Made by a program: the position numbers and the translations under genes. From contig CAZVRZ010000073.1 of assembly GCA_964629965.1 (NCBI GenBank), positions 1 to 26,896 on the forward strand: 26,896 bases of DNA, in the 5' to 3' direction. Origin of the DNA: CAZVRZ01 sp964629965. GTDB lineage: Bacteria > Chloroflexota > Anaerolineae > Anaerolineales > UBA4823. A model generated the notes under the pieces. It did not search any database, had not been told where the DNA came from, and saw only the letters and a list, made by a program, of their open reading frames with translations. Positions 22,417-26,896 of this stretch are shown here, in pieces. Every line of letters starts with the position of its first letter. The stretch's first letter is position 1.

Positions 22417-23628
22417 TTATCGAGCATGGATGGCGAAAGTGCGATTGTCTACCAGGGCGCCTTTGAGCGGGTAGGCTTCCAGCGCCATGACCCGGCTGTT
22501 GGCAAAGTAATCGAAGGTGAAGTTTGTTGGGTCGCCGGCAGACTTTCCGGGAATGGGCATCAGGCGCGCCGTGAGGGGCTTGTCCAGCCGGTGGGCCAAT
22601 ACTGCCAGGTCGAGCAGCAGGGCATCGAGGGCTTCTACACTGGTATTGCCGGGCAGCGGCACGGTATCCAACCCGGTGCCGCACACAGCCGAGTAAAGCA
22701 GCAGATCCTTCACGGTCAGAACACCTTCGGCGGCGCGTTCTGCCAGGACGGTGTCTTCCAGCACGGGCAGCATCAGCCCGCTGAAACCGGTGCGGGGAAA
22801 ATTCGCCAGGTTCACTGCCTCTGCCAGCATGGCAGCGGTTGCCAGCGATCCATGCTGGCCCACTTTGGGCACACCCAGGGCCTCGAATGCCTCGCCCAGC
22901 GACCTGGAGCGCACCGGATACGGCGCCAGGGAGAAATCGATGCCGGTGAACTCGGTGCTGTGAGCGGCCTGCAGTTCATCGGCCACTCTGCTCAAAGCCG
23001 CGCCATGCGTTTCAAGGCTGGTGATCAGGGCAGCCCGCACCTGCTCCAGGTTGGTAGAATTGCTGAAGGCCTGGACTGCCAGGGCGGCGGCCTCGATTGC
23101 CAGCGCAAAAGCCGGAGCTTCTTTGTCGTGGTAAGAGGCCGGGAAGAATGGCGAGCCGGGGGGCACATTCGCCAATGCGGCAAAGCGTAAGTTGGCAAAC
23201 CCATCTGGGGAGATGGTGGAGGCTTGCTGGATCACATCGGCGCAGGCACGGATCGCTTCCCGGGAGATAGAGCAGCTAAAGGTGGTCATGGCCCCAGAGA
23301 AAAAAACATTCTGGGTGGCCTGCAACGCCGGCAGAATGGCCGGGTAGCTTTCTGGGAATTCCGGCAGCGCGGGGCCCAGGGATACGTACGTGATGCCAGC
23401 TTGGCGAGCTGCTTTTTCGATCGCTTCGGCCAACGCAACCAGCTCATCGATATTACCTCCTAGCAGCAGTGGAAAAGGCTGCGTTGCCAGGCGAGTCGTT
23501 TGCACTTCGTAACCAGCCTTTTGAAACGCCTGCGAAGCGGCATCGATGAAGCGGCCGGCTTTCTCTAGAGCTGCCTCATCCAGGGGCCAGTTGGTATCTA
23601 GAAAATAAGTGATTGAGCGGATTTTCAT
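22417..23628 (-). CDS. DUF711 (UPF0210) family protein
   Basis: This 403-residue protein matches the DUF711 family from its first residues (MKIRSITYFLDTNWPLDEAALEKAG). Family-like segments are YVSLGPALPEFPESYPAILPALQATQNVFFSG (about 80-112), the glycine/serine-rich FSPASYHDKEAPAFALAIEAA-like region, TEFTGIDFSLAPYPV (about 225-240), TGFSGLMLPVLEDTVLAERA (about 280-300) and YSAVCGTGLDTVPLPGN (about 312-328). The family is soluble and common in anaerobes and Firmicutes; its reaction is not established as far as I know. The usual small ACT-domain partner is not next to it. ATG at 23628 has AGAGGT 5 nt upstream. A 216-bp gap with a 45-bp tandem repeat separates it from the methyltransferase gene upstream. 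Confidence 0.85.
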   Translation of the reverse strand: MKIRSITYFLDTNWPLDEAALEKAGRFIDAASQAFQKAGYEVQTTRLATQPFPLLLGGNIDELVALAEAIEKAARQAGITYVSLGPALPEFPESYPAILPALQATQNVFFSGAMTTFSCSISREAIRACADVIQQASTISPDGFANLRFAALANVPPGSPFFPASYHDKEAPAFALAIEAAALAVQAFSNSTNLEQVRAALITSLETHGAALSRVADELQAAHSTEFTGIDFSLAPYPVRSRSLGEAFEALGVPKVGQHGSLATAAMLAEAVNLANFPRTGFSGLMLPVLEDTVLAERAAEGVLTVKDLLLYSAVCGTGLDTVPLPGNTSVEALDALLLDLAVLAHRLDKPLTARLMPIPGKSAGDPTNFTFDYFANSRVMALEAYPLKGALVDNRTFAIHAR

Positions 23629-23665
23629 GCTTACCTCTTTTTGAGCGTCTTGGTGAATGATTGCA

Positions 23666-23848
23666 TCATAACAGGTTTTTGGATATAGATAAAGAATTGT
23701 GGGCCGGCGGCTGCATGCGTGTTGGCTGATCGATCGTCGTGCTTGGGGCCGGCGGCTGCATGCGTGTTGGCTGATCGATCGTCGTGCCTGGGGCCGGCGG
23801 CTGCATGCGTGTTGGCTGATCGATTGTTACACCTGGGGCCGGCGTCAC
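23666..23848 (-). CDS. Possible small repetitive-peptide ORF overlapping the methyltransferase stop
   Basis: A GTG at 23848 overlaps the methyltransferase TGA stop (GTGA) and opens a 60-codon frame made largely of three 15-residue repeats (TTIDQPTRMQPPAPG). Proline-rich repeats and stop-start overlap would suit a coupled small protein. But there is no convincing Shine-Dalgarno, the repeat is open in other frames too, and nothing outside the repeat is conserved to my knowledge. It is listed as a weak candidate only. Confidence 0.18.
   Translation of the reverse strand: MTPAPGVTIDQPTRMQPPAPGTTIDQPTRMQPPAPSTTIDQPTRMQPPAHNSLSISKNLL
23701..23844. repeat. 45-bp tandem repeat, 3.2 copies
   Basis: Units start at 23701, 23746 and 23791, with a 9-bp partial copy at 23836-23844. 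Units 1 and 2 differ by one base; unit 3 diverges in its last 15 bases. Each unit contains GGCCGGC, GCATGC and CGATCG palindromes. The array fills the region between the methyltransferase stop (23845) and the DUF711 gene. It is open in several frames because 45 is a multiple of three. It is not a CRISPR: there are no variable spacers. Confidence 0.92.
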
Positions 23849-24636
23849 TTTTCTTGAGTTCGCTGCTCGACAACAGCAAACAGCAGCACTGCGGTTGCGG
23901 CAGCCGCATTGAGTGATTCCATCTTACCGGGCATGGGAATATGGATCCGCTCGGGCGCCAGGCTTGCCGTCTGTGGGCTGGCGCCAGCGGCTTCTCCACC
24001 GATCAGCAAAGCCAGGGGACGGCGTAGATCGGTTTGGGAATAGGCTGAGCCTCCAACCGGGTCTGCCAGGTAAACCTGCAGCTGCCTGCCGTTAACAGGG
24101 TTCACGATTTGGCGAATCTCTTCCCAGGAAAGAAGGTGAATTGGCAGGCGGAAATGGGCGCCCATGGCCGAGCGTACCACCTTTGGCGCAAACGGGTCAA
24201 CACTGCCGGGGGGCAGCAGCACTGCCTGTGTTCCGGCGGCGGCTGCGGTGCGCAAGATAGCGCCCAGGTTGCCAGGATCGCGCATGCCATCCGGAATCAA
24301 CAGGAAATCCGGTTGAACTGGCAGCGGCAAGGTTTTCTGCCCGAACACCGCCAGGATACCCTGGGGGGTCTGGGTATCGCTGGCAACCCGCAGTACTTCG
24401 GGACTCACTTGTTCTGCCGGTGCACCGTGGGCGATCAGCCCTTGCACCACGGAGAGGCCGCGTGCGTTGACGGCGGTTGTATACAGAAGCAGCAGGCAAT
24501 CCCACTTGGCGTGTAAGGCTTCTTCAGCCAGCCGCACTCCTTCGACAATAAAGGCATTGCTTTCTCTCCGCTGGCGGGATTGGGTTTGCAGTTTACGCAC
24601 CCATTGGATCTTGGGGTTGTGAGCCGAAGTGATCAT
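23845..24636 (-). CDS. SpoU/TrmH-family RNA 2'-O-methyltransferase
   Basis: The protein probably transfers a methyl group from S-adenosylmethionine to a ribose 2'-OH in rRNA or tRNA. In the 263-residue product an N-terminal substrate-binding domain (about 1-95; MITSAHNPKIQWVRKLQ, then RRESNAFIVEGVRL) precedes a SPOUT knot domain. Its three motifs are DPGNLGAILRTAAAAG (about 117-132), LALLIGGEAAGASP (about 208-221) and IPMPGKMESLNAAAATAVLLF (about 233-253, the SLN loop of the SAM site). Overall it looks most like the RlmB/TsnR-type TrmH group; the exact target base cannot be told. The ATG lies 15 bp after the macro-domain gene, without a clear Shine-Dalgarno, suggesting co-transcription. Confidence 0.88.
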   Translation of the reverse strand: MITSAHNPKIQWVRKLQTQSRQRRESNAFIVEGVRLAEEALHAKWDCLLLLYTTAVNARGLSVVQGLIAHGAPAEQVSPEVLRVASDTQTPQGILAVFGQKTLPLPVQPDFLLIPDGMRDPGNLGAILRTAAAAGTQAVLLPPGSVDPFAPKVVRSAMGAHFRLPIHLLSWEEIRQIVNPVNGRQLQVYLADPVGGSAYSQTDLRRPLALLIGGEAAGASPQTASLAPERIHIPMPGKMESLNAAAATAVLLFAVVEQRTQEK

Positions 24637-24651
24637 CTGCAGTCGAGTCTT

Positions 24652-25221
24652 CTAAGATGCCAGGCCTATATCAGTCCAGGCAGCCTGGAAGGTTTCTAAA
24701 CTGCCGCTGTCATAAAGCACCAGGCGCACCAGGGTGGGCGCGGCGGGGGGGGGGTGGGCAAAATATCCTGCAATAGCTGTTAGAATGACCTGGGCGGCTC
24801 GCTGCAAAGGAAAGCCAAAAATGCCGGTTGAAATCGCCGGCAGCGCCAGTGATTGCAAAGATAACGAATGTGCTACTGCCAGCGAGCCGGTCACTGCGGC
24901 TGCCAGTTTGGCGTCTTCGTCACCAGAGCCCCAGACCGGGCCAACGGCATGGATGACATAACGGCAGGGCAGGCTGCCGGCGCCAGTGTAAGCCGGACTG
25001 GCATGGGTGACCGGGCCGTGCTTCTCAATCCAGGCATCGCTTTCCTCCTGGATTTGGTAGCCGCCGCGCCTTACAATTGCCGCAGCAATGCCGGCGCCGT
25101 GCTGCAAATGTTCGTTGGCAGCGTTGACGATGGCGTCAACAGTTTCAATGGTCAGGTCGCCCTGCACCATCTGCAGGCGCTGCCCCGAAGGAAATAGATG
25201 TTCGGCGATGATCTTATTCAC
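24652..25221 (-). CDS. Macro-domain protein (ADP-ribose binding/hydrolysing)
   Basis: Macro domains bind ADP-ribose and many remove it from proteins or nucleic acids. The product (about 189 residues) shows the adenine-side aspartate in QGDLTIETVDAIVNAANEHL (about 20-39), the loop HGAGIAAAIV (about 41-50, close to the AF1521-type HGGGVA), RYVIHAVGPVWG (about 87-98), and the phosphate loop PAISTGIFGFP (about 127-137). GTG at 25221 is chosen over GTG at 25227 because GAGG then stands 5 nt upstream of it. A run of ten G (24745-24754) encodes PPP near residue 155 and is prone to slippage. It lies 15 bp upstream of the methyltransferase. Confidence 0.87.
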   Translation of the reverse strand: MNKIIAEHLFPSGQRLQMVQGDLTIETVDAIVNAANEHLQHGAGIAAAIVRRGGYQIQEESDAWIEKHGPVTHASPAYTGAGSLPCRYVIHAVGPVWGSGDEDAKLAAAVTGSLAVAHSLSLQSLALPAISTGIFGFPLQRAAQVILTAIAGYFAHPPPAAPTLVRLVLYDSGSLETFQAAWTDIGLAS

Positions 25222-25237
25222 TTGCACCTCGCTTTGG

Positions 25238-25260
25238 CTGGGCGATTTGTATTCGCCCAG
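25238..25260 (-). promoter_or_regulatory. Leader hairpin upstream of the macro-domain gene
   Basis: CTGGGCGA (25238-25245) and TCGCCCAG (25253-25260) form an exact 8-bp stem around 7 nt, ending 16 nt before the first possible start. It lies downstream of the candidate promoter, so it would be in the mRNA leader. Any regulatory role is speculative. Confidence 0.4.
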
Positions 25261-25303
25261 AAGATGAAAGTACCATACTGGTCAGAATGCTCCTGCCAAC
25301 AAG

Positions 25304-25333
25304 ATTGTAGCACGGGGACAGTAAAAAAAACAA
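25304..25333 (-). promoter_or_regulatory. Candidate promoter for the macro-domain/methyltransferase genes
   Basis: On the minus strand TTGTTT (25333-25328) and TACAAT (25309-25304) are 18 bp apart. The -35 would overlap the 3' arm and T-run of the rplT terminator. Transcription would begin near 25297. Confidence 0.5.
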
Positions 25334-25357
25334 GAGCAGGAAAATCCTGCTCTTGTT
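25323..25357 (-). terminator. Rho-independent terminator of infC-rpmI-rplT
   Basis: The exact 13-bp arms AACAAGAGCAGGA and TCCTGCTCTTGTT enclose a 3-nt loop. On the minus strand the stem runs into an uninterrupted run of T, starting 21 bp after the rplT stop. This is a classic strong intrinsic terminator. Confidence 0.95.
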
Positions 25358-25378
25358 CAGGTGTGATCGTATGAGGGG

Positions 25379-25732
25379 TTAAGAAGCGTTCTGTGCTTTT
25401 GTCACCACGGCTGCAAAGGCCTTTGGATCGTTCACTGCCAAGTCGGCAAGCATCTTGCGATTGACAACCACGTTGCTGGCTTTCATGTGATGGATCAAAG
25501 TGCTGTAGGTCATGCCATTCGTCCGGGCGGCGGCATTGATGCGAGCGATCCATAAGCGGCGCAGCTCGCGCTTGCGGCAGCGGCGGTCGCGGTATGAATA
25601 CCACAGGCTTTTCAACATGGCTTCATTTGCTCGCCGGAACAGGCGATGGCGGGTGCCAAATTGACCCTTGGTTAATTTCAGGACTTTCTTATGATGTTGG
25701 CGGCGATAAGGACCAGTTTTTACGCGAGACAT
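25379..25732 (-). CDS. rplT: 50S ribosomal protein L20
   Basis: L20 binds 23S rRNA early in large-subunit assembly and in several bacteria represses its own operon. The 117-residue product has the normal length and motifs: a basic N-terminal tail (MSRVKTGPYRRQHHKKVLKL), AKGQF-like LTKGQFGTRHRLFRRANEAML, YRDRRCRKRELRRLWIARINAAAR (about 48-71), then GMTYSTLIHHMKASNVVVNRKMLADLAVNDP (about 73-103). The ATG has GGAG 8 nt upstream. The gene ends the operon and a strong terminator follows. A 143-bp structured gap precedes it. Confidence 0.97.
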   Translation of the reverse strand: MSRVKTGPYRRQHHKKVLKLTKGQFGTRHRLFRRANEAMLKSLWYSYRDRRCRKRELRRLWIARINAAARTNGMTYSTLIHHMKASNVVVNRKMLADLAVNDPKAFAAVVTKAQNAS

Positions 25733-25875
25733 TTTTTACACTCCTGCGAACCCCTGGGCGCCGGCGCCTTTTTGGCTGCCTGTTGCGAACACCCAACAGC
25801 CCGCACTAAAAAAAGATTATCTGAGAACGATCATGATCTTGCAGGTCATGATTTACCGATACGGGACAGCTCGTC
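25733..25875 (-). other. Structured 143-bp gap between rpmI and rplT
   Basis: It contains no gene. On the minus strand it holds an ATCATGA/TCATGAT inverted repeat, a CAGATAATCT segment followed by seven T, a CTGTTG/CAACAG stem, and the perfect palindrome GGCGCCGGCGCC (25757-25768). These could be an attenuator or an L20-binding region, given that L20 controls its own operon in other bacteria. No known leader fold was recognised. Confidence 0.4.
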
Positions 25876-26106
25876 CTAGGCCTTCATATTGGGGGCCAGG
25901 CGGCGTACACGCTTCACGATCCCGCGACCTAGCACCGGGATCATATTATCCAACAGGTACTTGGTGCGCTTGGATGTGCGGCGTCGCAGGTGGCCTTTAC
26001 CAATTTTGGTGCGGACCAGCATACCCGTGCCCGTCAGGCGAAATCGTTTGGAAGTCGCCTTATGGGTCTTGAGTTTATACTTACCTTCACTTGCTTTGCG
26101 TGGCAC
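25876..26106 (-). CDS. rpmI: 50S ribosomal protein L35
   Basis: L35 is a small basic protein of the large ribosomal subunit. The 76-residue product shows KYKLKTHKATSKRFRLTGTG (about 9-28), then RRRTSKRTKYLLDN and a basic C-terminus ending RLAPNMKA. Its length is a little above the usual 64-66 because of the N-terminal PRKASEG and the end. GTG at 26106 is chosen since GAGGAG lies 7 nt upstream and PRK is the typical second-residue context. An upstream ATG at 26169 would add 21 residues with no L35 character. It sits between infC and rplT as in most bacteria. Confidence 0.94.
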   Translation of the reverse strand: MPRKASEGKYKLKTHKATSKRFRLTGTGMLVRTKIGKGHLRRRTSKRTKYLLDNMIPVLGRGIVKRVRRLAPNMKA

Positions 26107-26218
26107 AGCTTTACTCCTCTCACACAAAATTCCGCGGTACGGGCGATAAGGAACCAAAACCTCGCGCACGGCCGCGGATGATCTTTAATCCTTACGTTGT
26201 TACACTCTTACTACTGTC

Positions 26219-26740
26219 CTATTTCTTCTTTTTCGTAGGAACTAGAACCATTAGCACACTGCGTCCCTCCATTGCAGGAGGAGTCTCTATCTCGGCGACT
26301 TCTGACAATTCCTCGGCAACTTCCTTGAGATCTGCCAGTGCCAGATCGATGTAATCAATTTCGCGCCCGCGGAAGCGGATGCGCACTTTCACTTTATTAC
26401 CTCCATCCAGCCAGCGGCGAGCATCTCGCACTTTGAATGAGCGATGATGTTCGTTGGTTTTGGGCCTGAGACGGATTTCCTTTACTTCGATCTTGGTTTG
26501 CGCCTTGCGAGCATCGCGTTCCTTTTTTGTGCGCTCATAGAGGAACTTTCCGAAATTCATAACCCGGCAGACGGGAGGCTCAGAATTGGGGGCTACTTCG
26601 ACCAGGTCCATCTCTGCATCCTGGGCGATGCGCAGCGCCTCGTGAGTGGATACAACGCCAATATTCTCGCCCGCCGGGCCGATCAAACGGACTTCCTTTA
26701 CGCGGATGCCCTCATTTACTCGATAGATAGTTGCAGCGAT
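26219..26740 (-). CDS. infC: Translation initiation factor IF-3 with an AUC start codon
   Basis: IF-3 binds the 30S subunit, checks the start codon-initiator tRNA pair and prevents early 50S joining. With a start at 26740 the product is 173 residues, the usual length. The N-domain is at about 5-72 (YRVNEGIRVKEVRLIG, EVAPNSEPPVCRVMNFGKFLYE), followed by a basic linker and the C-domain at about 85-168 (KEIRLRPKTNEHHRSFKVRDARRWL, VKVRIRFRGRE). The best start is ATC, because AAGGAGAG ends about 5 nt before it and the protein then begins as expected. The longer frame from a TTG at 26785 has no Shine-Dalgarno. In E. coli infC starts at AUU, which IF-3 itself rejects, giving autoregulation; AUC would work in the same way. 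Confidence 0.9.
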   Translation of the reverse strand: MAATIYRVNEGIRVKEVRLIGPAGENIGVVSTHEALRIAQDAEMDLVEVAPNSEPPVCRVMNFGKFLYERTKKERDARKAQTKIEVKEIRLRPKTNEHHRSFKVRDARRWLDGGNKVKVRIRFRGREIDYIDLALADLKEVAEELSEVAEIETPPAMEGRSVLMVLVPTKKKK

Positions 26741-26776
26741 ACGGTCTCTCCTTCCAAAATTAAACAAAGAAATGTT

Positions 26777-26794
26777 GGATAGCAAACCCTATCC
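26777..26794 (-). promoter_or_regulatory. Hairpin in the infC leader
   Basis: GGATAG (26777-26782) and CTATCC (26789-26794) form an exact 6-bp stem with a 6-nt loop. It lies between the predicted transcription start (near 26800) and the infC Shine-Dalgarno. It may stabilise the 5' end or take part in control; it does not match a known leader by eye. Confidence 0.4.
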
Positions 26795-26806
26795 TAAACG
26801 TGCTGC

Positions 26807-26836
26807 ATGATACCATAAACACACCTGAATCGTCAA
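26807..26836 (-). promoter_or_regulatory. Promoter of the infC-rpmI-rplT operon
   Basis: On the minus strand TTGACG (26836-26831) and TATCAT (26812-26807) are 18 bp apart, and TGG just before the -10 gives an extended -10 (TGGTATCAT). The start would be near 26800, giving a leader of about 60 nt. Nothing else was recognised from 26837 to the window end. Confidence 0.75.
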
Positions 26837-26896
26837 CGTTCCTAGGGTAATCGCATTTGGAATAGGTGTGAGAAAATTGTCGTACGGAGGCAAGTA

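Noticed and set aside
23701..23844. CRISPR array
   Set aside because: The 45-bp units abut with no variable spacers, and no cas genes are nearby; it is a plain tandem repeat.
23631..23999. 122-residue minus-strand frame over the methyltransferase end and tandem repeat
   Set aside because: It is a shadow of the methyltransferase gene that stays open through the 45-bp repeat; it has no start signal or recognisable domain.
26107..26218. Known L20 leader or riboswitch between infC and rpmI
   Set aside because: Two CCGCGG segments could pair, but no recognisable conserved fold was seen; the gap is otherwise featureless.

Overview
The window is bacterial chromosome, coding-dense, with moderately high GC judged by eye. 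Its core is a complete 14-gene respiratory complex I operon (nuoA to nuoN, minus strand, 16927 down to 1443). Upstream of it on the same strand is a dnaG-rpoD pair, and at the right edge lies the infC-rpmI-rplT translation operon, also minus. The protein sequences (separate NuoC and NuoD, the DnaG and RpoD types, paired HTH-DUF2087 regulators, a DUF711 protein) fit a Chloroflexota, possibly Anaerolineae-like, bacterium. This is an inference from impressions of the proteins; there is no rRNA gene here and no search was run.

Layout: 1-1397 holds the end of a MacB/LolD-type ABC ATPase and its FtsX/MacB-type permease (plus strand). They converge on nuoN across a 45-bp gap that contains a palindromic repeat. 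1443-16927 is the nuo operon, driven by a near-consensus sigma-A promoter at 16993-17021. 17051-20839 is rpoD and dnaG. At 20904-22319 a plus-strand operon carries two tandem HTH-DUF2087 regulators and then the decayed tail of a GyrI-like ligand-binding protein. A perfect 30-bp dyad covers its -10 region. A 53-nt hairpin follows, then minus-strand genes for a DUF711 protein, a SpoU/TrmH RNA methyltransferase and a macro-domain protein. A strong intrinsic terminator and rplT, rpmI and infC complete the window; infC appears to start at AUC.

The most unusual property is a set of very short palindromic repeats scattered through the nuo, rpoD and dnaG genes. Family A is a 15-16 bp unit (GAGTTGRGTACAACTC, 6-bp stem, 4-base loop), with about 14 copies including degenerate ones, often tandem. 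Family B is a roughly 27-bp hairpin (core GGGTCAGCGCCGCTGACCC, 3 copies), always beside A-like sequence. Family C is an 18-bp unit (CAGGTGTTCTTTACCTGA, 4 copies, three of them in tandem). Most copies lie inside essential genes and keep the reading frame, because the tandem units are 15 or 18 bp. They add short peptides such as VVPNS, ELYPTQ and QVKNT to linkers and loops of NuoN, NuoG, NuoE, NuoD, RpoD and DnaG. All family A copies point the same way. This resembles in principle the protein-coding palindromic elements of Rickettsia, but the units are much smaller and the sequence is different. A separate 45-bp tandem repeat (also a multiple of 3) sits between the methyltransferase and DUF711 genes.

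Functionally, the nuo genes encode the NADH-oxidising arm (E, F, G), the connecting arm (B, C, D, I) and the membrane proton-pumping arm (A, H, J, K, L, M, N). dnaG and rpoD serve replication priming and housekeeping transcription, and infC, rpmI and rplT serve translation initiation and the large ribosomal subunit.
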